From: Numida meleagris | Taxonomy: Eukaryota; Chordata; Aves; Galliformes; Numididae | Reading direction: 5' to 3' | Assembly: GCF_002078875.1 (NCBI RefSeq) | Contig: NC_034409.1 | Location: 108,370,898 to 108,434,897 of the forward strand | Length of the DNA: 64,000 nt | Part shown: positions 32,628-46,500 of the stretch, in pieces | Position numbering within the stretch: the stretch's first letter is position 1 | Layout: each line of letters starts with the position of its first letter | The notes under the pieces: generated by a model | The model's input: only the letters and a program-made list of their open reading frames with translations | Told to the model about the DNA's origin: nothing | Databases searched by the model: none | Position numbers and translations under genes: made by a program

Positions 32628-35600
32628 CAAAGTGAGGCGTCACTTGGACAGCTGTTCCATCATTCATTTAAGAGTCATAATGACATCAAGTGAAGGACAT
32701 TCTCCTTTAAGGTCTTAGCTGTTGAAGTAAATTACCCTAATTTAGAAGTAATGTTCTGGGGATTTGTGAGCAATGACAATTAGTGTTTACGTAGATGAAC
32801 TGCTGGGCAATTCACCCTCTCTGCTCAAGGCGGGGGGGGGAAAAAGTGCCCTTTGCTACCTGGGGGAGTGTCCTGATCCTCAGGGTGCAAAATGTGTCAC
32901 AGCAACAGCCAAGTTCTGAGTGAGATCTTTTTCAGGTGCTCTGTACTAAACTTCCAGCACTGGTGAGGAGAGCTGGAGGCTGGTCCGGTTTCGAGGATTG
33001 TTTGGTTTAATCATTTATAGCTGTTTGAAACTCTCGTACCTTGTCCTTGTCTTGCCATTTACTCTGTTTGCACTTATTCTTTTCCCTCCCATGCTTCAAT
33101 CACACCACCTATGTTGTGGAGGCGGCACATGGTGTGTAGAGTGCTGAGTTTGGGCTTGCTCATGTTTTCCTATGCTGCTGGAATTTCCCGCTGCCTCCTT
33201 AAAGCATGTCAGGCTCTGGGGACTGAAAGGTTGTTGCCAACTCCGTTATCTACTCTGCCAAGTCATTCCTTCTTGTGGTTAAAGAAGGTGTGTGATCTGT
33301 TCCCACAGGAAAGCTGTACCCCAAGCAGAGTCCTACAGCAGAAAACTGCATCCATTTCCCAACTTAGGGTAAGCAGTGCTGGCAAGAAGAAGTTTATCCA
33401 TGTGCATCAAAATAAAATATGTATGGAAAACAGGAATTAAGGCTTATATCCAATATTTGCATGCAGGATTCAAACTCACATGCACCTTCCCAAAGGCTTG
33501 GAGGAAAACAGCTGAACTCTGGATGTGCCTGGCCAAAAAGGGAATGTAGCCAAGTTAGCACTTTGAGTGTTCCAGTTTCTAGACTTTATTCTTGATTTCA
33601 GAATAACCTAACAGCTCTCAGACTGAAGTTGTTCTTGACTTTGCAAAATGGGAATGGTTTGAGTGGCCTGGTGGGACTGATGCTAAATGTGGCACGTTTC
33701 ATTTCAAGTTTCAGAAGGAAGGAAGCATGCTCTCAGTATGCAAGTCAGTAGATCTCAACACTGACTTCAAATATTGCTCCTGTCTTGTGGTTATTGGGCA
33801 GTTTCATTTAATGTTGGGTCTGAGTGAATGCTCAGCCAACTAAGATCCATGTGATCCATGTTTCCAGCCCTCACTTCCAAGGAATTTCAATGGATCTCTT
33901 GGCTGATGTGCCAATGCAGGGACTGAAAGGACCAATACAAGGACCAGGAGGATGTCTGGGCTGAGAACTTTGAGATATTTTGTGGTACTGCTGCCTGTGG
34001 GGTCTGTCAGACAGACAAGGCAACTTGTCAGCAATGTTTAATAGTGTGATTGTATCCCATTCTCTTGAAACATGTTTTGTCCTTTAAGTGTCATAACTTT
34101 TGTTCTAGATTTAGCAATGAGGTTTGCGTGACAATGTAGCTGCCCTTCAGAATGTCAGGGCAGGGTCTGTCATTTGTTTTGTTTCTGAGGGCAAAGACTT
34201 GATTCAGGGAGCCACTTCAGCACTCTAAATCCTGAAGAAGTGTTCCCAGCCGCACCTATTCCCATCTTCCACATCGTAACTTCTGTTGGGTTTCTGAATA
34301 CTGCAGATTCAAATCTCTTTGGGTGGAAGCTCAGGAAGCATAGCCAAAACAGCACCTGGTGTATCCTGTTCTTTGCCTGCCTTGTGCTCTCTGGGTGAGG
34401 CTTATTCCCTGTGACTGGTGATGTGTGGTGGTCTCGTGTCCTTTTATGAAACTTCCGAAGACAAACCAAGAAGTTGTTGTTCCTTCTTGTGAGGGAGCTG
34501 TCAGAGAGACACCAAGTTCCTCTTTCTCCCAATTTCTTTTTGTTATTCTGAGAGTTTCCACTGCTCTTTGACAGTTCCAACAAAATGTCTCTCTTTTGAT
34601 GAATACGTTCTTCTTAAGTAGAATAAAGAACTGCTCTTCCAAGAGATTGCTGTTACATGAGACAGGCCAATGTATGTGCTTTTATGTCTTGTTCTAGAAA
34701 ACCTAAGCTTTAAAGAACTAGATTGCAAGTGATGATGCAGAAGGAAGTGGAAGGATTCAATGCTGTGTATCTTTTTCTCTGGCTCTGAAGATTACTGATT
34801 ACTGTCCAAATATATGGTTCCAATGCTCTCTGGCTGACATCTTGTTTTACTGTTGAATAAACTTTGAAGATATAGGTATTATGAAGTAAAATGTTAACAT
34901 GGAATAAGGATCTTAATTTTTGATTCTTCGCTTTTTTTTTTGTTTCCCCTGACATCTGCTCAAACTGAGGGTTGAATCAGTGCCATTATCTGACTCTGGA
35001 ACATGCTTTTCAATGGCAAACAGCTCAGCTGAGGCTCATTTGTGTGAGGAGTCCTGAAGGTATTAGTGAAATAACTTAAGTCAGTATAACTATTTATTGG
35101 ACTGACACTGATTATATTACCACACTGGATGATCTGGAATCTGTTAGAAAAATGAGACTTAGCTCAGATCATCTCTCTTCAAAGCTATGTTATTGCTACC
35201 TCTCAGGAGTGAAGAACTCAACTTCTATGAAGGTAACTCTCAATAGGTGCCTAGTTATTGCCATTATTTCTTTTTTCCTATTTATATTTCACAGATTAGT
35301 CAACTGTCTTACTGCTTGGGAGTGTGTATGAGTCCAGTGTTTTTACTGGTCATAAGCAGAGGAGAAATATCTGTAGGCTGCATTGGGGTGAGAAAAAAGA
35401 GGGAAATGAAGTTATCTCACTGCATTTCCTCCCAAGTACTTAAAGTTTTTTTCCTTTAGGCAGCATGTCAGATGATATGAATTTCTCTACGTAGCTTCTC
35501 GTTAAATGGATGCAGTCAAGAGGAACTGAGATGAATTGAAATACGGGGGAGGTTCTGTGTGTTATAGGTGTGGCAGCCAGGTACTTCTCCTTGCTCTTTG

Positions 35601-37992
35601 ATGTCTGTCTTGTGTGGCCCTTTCCTCTCACTGTTGGTATAACTTATTTTACAGGATTGAGCTTTGCCCACACCTTGAGCTGCGTCTGCTGATGCAGGCG
35701 TGTGGTCTGACCTCAGGTTTGTCCTGCCAACCCTTGGTTTCACCACCTTCTTATGGCTGATAAGCCTCTTAAGAAGATCTGTATTTATGAGCATAATCTT
35801 TGTTCTCCATCTCACCTGTGTGATGTCTTGACAGAACACAACTGAAGGGCCGCAGATCATAAAGGGATATAACAAGAGCTGAACTGCTGAAGGAAGAACC
35901 ATACTGAGCTTTTCATACTGTAGAGCACCAAAGCAGGGAATAACAATTCTGTACAAGTTTGGGGTGACAGCCTTAGCTGTGTCTTGTTCTATGTGTTATC
36001 TATTTACAAGGATTTTTATTCCTCTTTGGTCAGCAGTTATCTCTCACAGTAAGGTGGGATTATGAAAAACCCCCTTAGGAAATGTCATTGGTCTGAAGAA
36101 GAAAAGAGGGGAAAAATCCCTCCCTTTTGAACTTTCAGATTCAGAGGGTGGATAAAACCTGGTCACAAGTGATAGGGAGAAAGGGAAATTCTGAGGGACT
36201 TTCTTAGGAAGCAGAAGGGAAACTGTTTCAGGCTCAGAGGGCTGCTTAGAGTGGATGGTTTAGTCAATAAAATGTCTTTATTTTTGTTTGATGTCTTGCA
36301 TAGGAGGAAGTGAAACATAGCATCTCCAGAGAATTTCCATTCTCCAAAGCTGCTGTCCCTTTTGGCGCTGAGACAGCTTTGGAAAATCCTGCCCTTTAAT
36401 ACTTATTTTTTTGTTGGCAACTGTTGTTAACAACAGGCTCAGGGGTTGTAGAGGCTGCCGGTTGCTTTTCTGGGCATGACTACTCTCTTAAGGTATCTTT
36501 AATTCATGTATTGTAGAAACCGCCTTTCTTCAAGACATGCTGATGTTATTAGTGATATGAATACACGATTTCACATAGATACACTATAGTTTTCTTTCTT
36601 TCTGTCAGACCTGTTCCTTGACTATATGTCTCCTTCCCCAACTGTGATCCTACAGTCTGTTGGATTTATAATTCCCAATACATGAGATCAGGAGGGAAGC
36701 TGTAGAGCAGATGAAGTTCAGAAGATATTTACAGCAAAGCTGTGAGCTTCAGAGGTGAAAGAGAGCAATTGTGCTTTTTGCTATTGTGCTATTATTTTTT
36801 TTCCTGTTGTGCTTGCCATGTTGGACAAGTAAACACTGAAGACAGTGAGTCTGAAAATGAAAGCCCAGAATACCAGGGTGAGAGGAGAAAAAGAAACTGA
36901 GGTCAACTAAGGTTGATATAGCATGTCATGGCTCTTCCCAGGAACATAGCATTGGTTTGACTGGCCAGGCTCAGTGCTGGGCACCTCACGGAGGGCTTGA
37001 ATGCCTGGCGGATGAACTCTGTGTTAATGGCTCTTGAAAGTGAGAGGAACCATTGAATCACATCCTGGGTTATTTCCCTAGGCTATAAAATGCAACGAAT
37101 TGAACACATTTAGAAGCAACTATTCATCATAAAATTTTTATAGTGCCAGAACAAATCTGGAGATCAGGTGAAGGTATTAACTCACTGATGTCTGTCACTA
37201 ATCCCAAAGGAGCTAGTGTCTGTCTGAGCAGTTGTCTTCAGGAACACTACTCTGCTAAAGAAACATTTGGTTCTGTGAGTTTCATTTGATGATTTTTAGT
37301 TTATTTTTTTAATTGCTGCTGTAGTTCATGAGAACTCTTTTGGGGAGGGAGGAGTTGTTTACAGAACAAATTTCCTGAGAGTAATTCACATCATGTAAAC
37401 CTTAGTCCTAACAAAGGATGTTCCTACAGGTTCTAGTGGCAATTTTTCTTGCCCCAAAAGAAAATTAAGTGCAGTGAATGCGAATAACTAACAAAGAGAA
37501 TACCTTTTCCCTTTTGCAGGAGTCACTCCTGGCCTTCTTCATAGTTACCCAATAAAATGCGGAGTACTTGTGAAGTGTAAACTTCATTCTAGTAAAATCA
37601 TTAAGTCCTAGTGGTTCAAGGACTCTTGGACCAGTGATAAAAACAAAGCTGGCGATTGCCAAATACTACAGGCTTAGAAAATAAAACAGAACAGTTGCCT
37701 ACCCAGTGCCTGGATGGTATTTACAAGGGTGAAGTCTACAGTCTTCTGCACATACTTTATTTGGCATGGAAGCAGAATATTTCTCTTTAGATGGCTCAGT
37801 TACAAATCTAACAATGCTGATATCTGATCAACTCCTGTCCATCAGAGATGGGTCGGGGGGAGGAGGGGTGGTTCAAACAGGGGTGCCTAACAATGTTTGT
37901 GAGCACTTGTGCTTATTTTTCTAAGCTGTAAATAATCATTTTAAATGGAGAGAAAACATATGTTGAATTAATGGAATGTGCATACAATATAC
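32628..37992. other. Non-coding interval
   Basis: Over 5 kb without recognised repeats or convincing exons. A minus-strand hydrophobic run, ILLVLVLVLSVPALAHQP, near 33920-33970 resembles a signal peptide but lacks a donor site. Confidence 0.45.
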
Positions 37993-38335
37993 CTATCAGT
38001 ATCTAAAAGGAGGCTATAAAAAAGAAAGGGACAGACGCTTTTGCAGAGTCTCTTGTAATAAGACAAGGGGAAATAGCTTCAAACTAAGAGAGGGAAGACT
38101 TAGAGATTGGACATAAGACTTTATTATTATTATTATTATTATTTTACAGTAAGGGTGGTGAGGCAATGGCAGAGGTTGCCCAGAGAGGCGGTGGATACCC
38201 TGTCCCTGGAGAAACTCAAGGTCAGGCTGGATGGAGCTCTAAGCAACCTGATGTAGCTGTAGATGTCCCTGTTTGTTGCAGGGAAGTTGGACCAGATGAT
38301 CTTTAAGTGTCCCTTCCAACTCAAACAATTCTATA
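37993..38335 (+). mobile_element. CR1 LINE 3' fragment with (ATT)n insertion
   Basis: Sense CR1: CAGTATCTAAAAGGAGGCTA, GGTTGCCCAGAGAGGCGG, GGACCAGATGATCTTTAAGT, CCCTTCCAACTCAAACAATT. A trinucleotide run of ATT units (about 38120-38143) interrupts the body and is absent from the sister copy at 21246. Confidence 0.93.
38120..38143. repeat. (ATT)n microsatellite
   Basis: About seven consecutive ATT/TTA units inside the CR1 copy, probably grown from a T-rich stretch. Confidence 0.9.
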
Positions 38336-41300
38336 CAACATAAGCATCTTTTCCCTATTCGTATAATGGAGTCATAAGCACTTCCTGCAGACTCTCTACT
38401 CTGGAATGTTTCTCAGTTTTCTTAAAGCTTTAAGGCTTAGCTGTTAATGGTTAGTTCAGATCCAGTTAAGCTGAACTGTTTTACAGGCATCTCTCCAGTA
38501 TTGTAAACATGGTCAGATATTGCCTCTTTCCTGTCTCTGAAGTGCCTGTGTCTGTTATCAGTGCCATAATATTACTTTTTTCCTATCTCTAGTCATGATG
38601 ACACAAGAAGTTGCTGGATTCTTTTCAAAGTAGCAAGGTTGGGGTTTGAAAGGAAAGAGTTCCTTTCCCTCGAAGCACTCTGAAAGACTGCTTATATTTG
38701 TTTGCTATAGATGTTTCTGCTCAGATCCATGGCATCCTCCTCCTTGCCTTTTTCTAATAACAGAACCCTGTTCTTCCCATGGTTGTATGGGAGTACCATT
38801 AATTTTCACATATTGCCTGGCCTATTTTATAGGCAGATGTGGGAAATCTACTCCAAGTGTGTGTCCTGCCATACGGAGGGCTTTGTTTTCCTTTTTCTGT
38901 GGTCGTTCACTGTCTTGGCATTCCTGCTGGAGATTTTGTAGTACTTCAGCAGTGTTTCTTGTGAATTATTTTTAGGTGAGGACTGTTAGTTGCCTGGAGT
39001 GCCACTTTTCCAGAATTAGGAGATAACTCACTTCTTAAATAGAATTTGTTTATTTTCTTAATTTAAAAAAAAAAGTCCCAAAGCACGAAAACAAACAAGA
39101 AGAAACAACCAACAATCACTCCCCTCAGTGGTTCCTTTGCAGTGGAAGGGCCTCTTCATTTAGAGAAAGCAGAGGAACAGGGAGAGATGGAAACTATGAT
39201 TATACTATCACGTTTCCTACTGCAGTGCCTTTCTGTAACTTCATTTTTACATTACAAATCAGCCCTGATGACCTTTCATGCCCTGACCTTCACAGAACAC
39301 AACTGGTCATCTTGGGTTTTTTGGTTGCTGTTTTTTCTTATTTAATTGTCTGCTCCATGAGTCATCTGGTTGCTGAATTGTGTACCAGTCAATTAGAGGT
39401 TAGATTTTTATGCATGCTTCAACAGTGACTCTTAACTCTGCTACAGTGAAGGCAGTGAGACAGCAAGCTTAGTTTTTTGGGGGGACCCAAACTCTCTGTC
39501 AGATCTGATTTTTGTATTGAAGTGATATCTTCTGGTGTGCCTTGGGGCAGTAGTGATGCCTCAGGCGAGCTTGGAGCTGTCAAAAGCCAGCAAGAACCAT
39601 CCCAAGACTATGAAGCTCTGTAGAAACAATTGCTCAACTGTTGAACTTAGCCTCGTAGTTTCTCTTCTCCCCGGTAGAATGGAGTTGACTGAACAGGCAG
39701 AGATGATGGTGTGACTTAGCAATGTGATGTGCTGTTGGGGAGATACAGCAGGACAAAGAACTCAAGAAGGACTTAAGGTGTCTCTGAGGATTATCTGAGC
39801 TTGTCTGTAACCTCAGCCTAGTGCTAGAGAAGATCTGAAGCACAGTGATAGGGAGTGATTCAGAAACACAGGCTTATTTACACTTTCTACTCTTCACGCT
39901 ACTGATCCTTAAGGTTAACAAATGCTATTTCCTGTCTTGGATGGCGTTTGTCCAGGCTCTTGCTCTGGCTTTACTACTGATTAGCACATGTAGGCAGTAA
40001 AACTTGACTTCATTCTGTGGTGGAGCACAAGCACAATGTAAGCCTGGCTGATATTCGAGATACGTGTGCTATTGTTCAGTAACATTTCCTATTGCTGAGA
40101 TGAAGCACGTGGCTAGACTTGTCTGATTCAGCCAAGCTTGTCTTATTGGGCAAGAGCTGCAGAATGCAATTCACATTTGTATTATACACAAGGAATGATA
40201 ACTAGGACAGAGAGGCTAGGGAAATAAAGCTGATGTTACTACAACAGCAATCCAGGTTACACTGAAGAAGTCAACCAAGGAACAGTTACCGGCAGTCAAG
40301 TTAAGAATATAATATCCAATGCAACCCATTTCCAAGTGGCTATGTTAAGAGAAAACTAGCTTTTGCTCTGGAACTTCTATAAGAAAACCCCAAAAAGTGC
40401 TTGGGAGAGGCATGTAACCATACAAAAGAAGTTGTATGTTTTTTCGTGTTATCTTGTTCTGATATTCTTGCTTTAGTGAACCCCCTCTCTAATATAAGTT
40501 TTCTGGACTCTTGTTAGAGTTAAATTCATAGGATTGTTCTGGTTTTGTGTTTTCTATCCCCCTGAAAATGGTGCTAACAGAATTTCCTCTAATTTTTTTC
40601 CTAATTTTTGAAATGCTCTTCTAAGGATTACAAAGGATGCTGGGGAGGAGGAGGTGGAGTTAGAAGGGTGCTTTGGTTGATCATATAATCTCCATTTTTC
40701 TCAAAAAAAAAAAAAGTTTTCCATGTTAATGGAAAACATTAGTTGCATCTTTGAACTATTAGTTGGTACTTATGTCTCTGGATTGTGAGAGAAAAGATTA
40801 GCTAGTTCTTTGACTTTATTAAATAGAAGTTGGGAGCCCGATATGCAAAATGCGGGTCCCAAGAACTATGTGGGGGATCTAAGTCCTGAAAGTTGCTGAC
40901 AAGGGGAGGAGGAGTCTTAAAGTGGTCTTTAGTTTGCTCTACTATGATGATGTAGCTCAGTGATGAAGGAGCTCTGTTACTAAGTTGTTTCATTTGTGGT
41001 GATAAAATCCTTTCACTAATTACCATGTTTAATACAACAAAGCGTGACATTTGTCATCTGAAAGTAGGCCATAGCTGAAAGCAACCAGATGTTGTCAAGT
41101 GTATGAATGCTACTCAGATGTCTTTTGTTGCAATGGTATCTGATGGTCTAGTAGCAGACCAAAGGGTCATCTGGAGTGTTTTAGTGGAGACTACTTTAGA
41201 TGTGGCTCTAGGCCCAAAATGCCTTAGCAATGAGTTACTGGATCAGCATTGTAAAATTCTATAAATGCAGCTTGCTGGTGAGGTGGTCAGGTCTGACATA

Positions 41301-43289
41301 TACTAGTAGAGCAATGTACAAGTAGGTGCTGCAGTTTCTCTCTCGCCCATCAAACTTAGCCCTTCTCGATGTCAGAGATGACAGAACTTTAATAAGTTTA
41401 TGCAGTTTTAAACACGAGGGTAAACGTTAACTTGAAAAGAGAGAGGAGCAGTTTGTACCAAGCAACCAGTTTTCCTGCTGTAGAAGGTCAGCCTGACTTC
41501 TCTGTGGTTCTACACTTTCGTTACAGGAAATCCCCTGTGAAAGTTTAGGTAGACTTACTTTTACTGTGTATTTCCAATCAGCTGTAAACTGAGTTGAGGA
41601 TGTGAAAAGCACATCCTAAGTAAGGCTTGCAATTTCAGTGGTGTGTAACATGACATACTGTTTGTTCTCTAGGCCTCACTTTTATCCATAGGGTGAATTC
41701 TGTGGTTAAATTAGATTATTATCCTCAGCAAATGGGAATTACAGGTACTGTCGAATATATTTGGAATAATGAGCTGATTTAAAGCGGAATCATCTCAAAT
41801 GTTGTAGCATTATAGTTTGTGCACTTCTACAATTCTGCCAGCAGCAGCTTCCTTCCTGTACATGAGGCAGGCACCCAGGGCACTGCTCTGCAAGAAGCAG
41901 CTGGAGCCCAAGAAAGGAGCTGCCAAGTTGGGAGGATTGTGAGCTGCTGTTTGGGGAGAGGGTGAGGGGAGCTGGACGCAGCTTCTCCACAGTTTCTTTA
42001 CCCCTTCTTACCCCTTCCCAGCCCTTTCTTCTCCTCTTTTCTTCATAGCAGCAGGAGCGGCTGAGCCCCTCTCACATCTCTGGTCATGTCACCTCATAAC
42101 TCTGCATCCTTGTGTATCTTCTGCAATATTGTCAGCTGACATATATCATTTGGTAGGCTACCTCAAACCCAGTAGACGGCTGATTTTGTAGTTCTAGGGC
42201 CAGCCTTCTCAAATGTTTCCATCTACATACCCTAAAGCTATGACTTAAACAAACAAACAAAAAAAATGTTGGGCATCTTAGCTGTGGTATTTCTTAAAAG
42301 CTCTGTGCACTCAGATCTTCCGACTGTGTCTACATCAGTGACATCTTAAGGTGCATTGTACCCAAATCAGATGAGTGTGATCTAAGATCTTGTGTCTTTT
42401 ATTCATGTGTATTCTGAGGACTGCAAACATCAGCAAACAGCCCTGCTCTCTATAAGCAAGTGCAAGACGAGTAACATGCTACTTGAAGGAATTATAAGTG
42501 TTTGTGTTACTTAGAGAGAATTTTGTGGTTTATTCATGTTTCTCTAACTAAAAACTCCTGGTACTCTATTGGAAAAGACTGGTTTCCTTTGTTCGGTCCT
42601 TGCAAAAGATTCATTTAAAATCATAGGCCAAATCCTTTAAAGTTGAATTAATCCACACACAAAATGCAGATCATAGAGACAGACCCTATCTGGAGAGGGT
42701 CTCCGACACCTTGTAATACGCTCTGGTTACTGTGTTAGGATTGAAGGTTCGTCTAGTCTTGCACATCTCGGAGTACTTATGAGTGTTTTTGGGATACGGT
42801 CAAATCCACTGAAAGCACAGAATTCACCATACAGCTGTTACTGTTGAAGTAAATATTTGCTTTTCTGTTTTGTTTCCAGATTTTAGGGAGGCAGACCTTT
42901 CTAGAGAGATGACTAACAAAGCTGTAGCCAGGATTACTTTTGTTACTTTAATAGACCGCTTGGTTTAGTGCTGACAGATGTAGCAGCTGAGTCTTCCTTC
43001 TGCTGCTGGCAGGAGTTGTGCGCCCTAGGTGGCCCCTGGACAACTGTCTGCCACAGCTGGGCTGCCTGAACCCACGTCCTCTCTAACCAGTGATGGTTTG
43101 TGAATACCCATCTTCTGGAGGTGGCCAAAACCTAAGTTCCGTGTATTCATTGTAGTGTAAGATGCTACTTGAAGCCTCATTGAGATGACTGAACTTGCTA
43201 TCACAACTTCACAGAAACTGATTTGGAAAGGCAGAATTCCTTCTCCCATTCATGTTTGCATCTTAGTAAAAAGAGACAATGTATTCACT
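38336..43289. other. Non-coding interval
   Basis: Nearly 5 kb of unique sequence with A-runs (about 39065, 40703, 42250) and no exon I can defend. Confidence 0.45.
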
Positions 43290-43507
43290 GAGAACTTCAG
43301 GTTGGATATTAGGGAAAACTTCTCAGAGTGGCGAGGCACTGGGACAAGCTGCCTAGGGAGCTGGTGGAGTCACTGTCCCAGGAGGTGTTTAAGGAAAGCG
43401 TATAGACATAGTACTTAGGGATATGGTTTAGTGAGCAATATTGGCGGCAGGTGAATGGGTGGACTAGATGATCCTAGAGGTCTTTTCCAACCTTAATGAT
43501 TCTGTGA
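43290..43507 (+). mobile_element. CR1 LINE 3' fragment
   Basis: Sense CR1: CTTCAGGTTGGATATTAGGG, AGCTGCCTAGGGAGCTGGTG, GGACTAGATGATCCTAGAGG, TCTTTTCCAACCTTAATGAT, ending TCTGTGAA. Confidence 0.92.
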
Positions 43508-46500
43508 ACTTGAGTTGATTAGTTTGTGATGATGAGAATATAGAGACTGCCTACTGCTTAAGTAAGCTGTGTCTTGTTATTTCAGGTAGGAAAATGAGAA
43601 GTGTTTAATACAACTCTGGCAGATGCAACCTACTGTGTGCCAAACTCTCACAGGAAAAGGGTTGAGATAACCTTAGACATGAAAGTACGAAGTTTAAATT
43701 GTTATGGCATTGTACTCAATTCACTGGCAGCTGCCATCCATCTCTAAAGATCCAAAGTATTTCATCCTTGAGCACCTTTAAATCTCATTAAACATCACTG
43801 CTGCCCTTTTTGTAGACTCAAATGTCTGTTAACTCTGTGATTGTTATGGAACAAGCTCTTTTCCCCGTGCCCTTGCTGACATGCTAGTGGAAAAACAAGC
43901 TAGCAGTGATGGGGTCTAATTGGTACTGTGCCCAGAGTGCATGCTTATGAGTTTAAGCAGGAAAAAATCACTCATAGAAATCAATAAAAATATGTAAACT
44001 TCAGATGGCTTAGTTTTGAAGCACTTCCTCTGAGCACTTATGAAATCTTCAGAAGTTCAGTGCTGATCTCATGCCTCCATATCAAAGCCCTTGGATCCCT
44101 GTCTTCCCACTGGGTAGGATTTGAAGAATCTCGCCTTGTTGCTCATATATCTCTAGATGATGGTCTCCTGATTTCTGAGGTCCTCAGAACTGGCCTTGGC
44201 ACATCTGGGACTGTTTATTTAGAGGATTGGACTAAGAATGATACATGTTGGTCTTTCATAACCCTTAATTCATGTTATAAACAGTCATCTGGTGGATTAA
44301 ATTGGAATGGCAGCTGGAGAAGGGTTGTGGACTCTTTAGAGCCACTCTGAAAGTGGAAGCCAGAGCTCTTAGGAACTGAAGAAATCTTATTTATAAGAAG
44401 TAGTTCAGGGCAGGAAAAATGTCTGAGTATACCCTTTGCAGCCTCCCTGACTCCAGAGCCATTGACCCTGGTCTAAATGGGATAAGTGAGCTGATGGTGG
44501 GTTTGGCCATGGCTTGTCCTGCTTCAGCCCTTACAACTGCTCCTCCTAAACTCTTCTGTACCTCAGGCTGAAAATGCAAGGGGAGCTAGAGCTGAAGTAG
44601 CATGGTAATATTCACTGGTGATGACCCTTGACAGAAGGAATTTGTGGATAGGCTCTGCTTTATGCCTCTCAACATAGAAAAGAAGTAAGGGTGAGGGGAA
44701 GCAAGATGATAAAACTAAAACTTAATCAAGGCAATCATAACTTGAATCCTTCTCTGCCTTCTGACATGTGACACAGATGTGTAGCTGGGGTGAAGTAGGG
44801 CCATTTCAAGTCAGTAGAGCTGTATGTCACTTTAGAATCCTAATCAAGATGCTCAACTACAGCTGTGAAACTAATCAGAAGATGCATGTAAACTCAAATC
44901 ATGGTTTCATACCATGACCACCACAAAACTTGCAGCTGTACTGCAGTCCTCAAAGGGTGAAATGAACTGTGAGGAGGCTGAGTGGAGGGTACTCTTTGAG
45001 GGCAAAGTATTTTTTTGTCTTTGAGGAAATTGGAATCTCCCAGGCCAACGAGCCATAAAACCATGTTAGCTCTTTAATTAGTGGTTTTGCTTCTGATTTA
45101 AGAAGATTAGGCTTTCATTCAGGGTGTGTTTCAGCCAGATCCTGGTGCCATGAATTGACTGTGTTTGCCAAGGCACTGCTGCACTTCTTGGTCTTAATAG
45201 GTCTGTGCTGTGAGCCCAAGAGTTTTTATGGAGTTAGGTTTCTTTGGAGTATGCTTACTGGATGGATGACAATGTTCCTGTGAAAATGAATGTGCTCTTT
45301 TTTCTTCCTCAGTGAGGAGGAAAGAAATTGGGGAGGTAGTAGCAAAATGAGTGTTACAGTACGAGGTTTTTAATCGTTTGAAGCAATGTTGACATCCTGC
45401 TCTCTAGCTTGACACAGCTATTTCCCAGACTGTCTTACAGATGAGACTCTTTCAGAGAAATTTTTTATCTTCAAAATTATTATTTTTTTCTCTCTCTCAG
45501 CAGGAGACTGGGAAAATCAGATGTGACATAACCTGGGTACTTCAGGGAGCTTTCACTCTAGTTCTCTCAAATGCATGTTGTTGTGGTCTTTCTTGTCAAG
45601 ACCTCACTGGGGTAGGGGTAAGAGAAACAAGGAAGGTAACAAAACAAACTCAGTGAAAGAATGTTTTGCTGTAGGAGCCAGTAGTAGCCATTCAAGGGTC
45701 TTCTAAATCCTGCTGGGTCATGTATTCATGACACTGCATTCAAAAACCTATCGGAAACATAACTCCAGTGCAGTTGCTACAGGATGTGCAGATATCTGAG
45801 CCACAGTTCTTGCCACTGCTGTGTGTTTTGCTAACGGACTGGTACTGTGTGGCTGCATGCTTAGAATGTGTGTGCTTATCCTGTGCCCAATGCTGAATTG
45901 CCCCGGGCAGCAGAACTGCTACCTAGCTATAACTGTGCCAGCTGCAAGGAAAACACAACTTGCAGCTCAGGCAGATGGGGAGCATTAATATGAGCGAGGA
46001 GTGCATGGGAGTGAATTAGGGTAACATCTTGGCTCTTGCTGGATGTGTGGTAGAATTGGAAAAGCAGGGACACTTCCTGTTGCAATTTCCTCTCATCTCT
46101 GGGGTTTCACAAATGTTTCTGAGCATCTTTACCCCTCCATTCACCTCCCTCCTGCTTTTGAACCCCCAAATGGGTATTTCTGGTGGAGGATGTGGAGATG
46201 AGACCAGTGAAGATTAAACACTATTCAAGGTCCTACCTTGAACAGTGAAGTGTATTTGGGTTAAAGGAAAATGCAGCTTTTCAGGAAGTAGGAGTTCATG
46301 GTAACTGCAAAATCCATTGTTCTGGGTACAGATCAGTGCTGTTTATCTGCTATAATGGGAAACAATGTCAGCTCTGTCCAAGCTGAGTACCTAAAACATG
46401 CTGGTTCTGCTGATGTGTACAATAGTCCTCTTGGATGTGCACACAGATACAGAAAGCAAAACACAGTAATTCCCTGCAGGCCTTGAAAATATTCTCCTTA

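Noticed and set aside
33840..34034. Minus-strand peptide with a signal-like run ILLVLVLVLSVPALA, considered as the ICOSLG leader exon
   Set aside because: No GT donor follows in the phase 1 needed by the IgV exon, and the frame simply runs to a stop.
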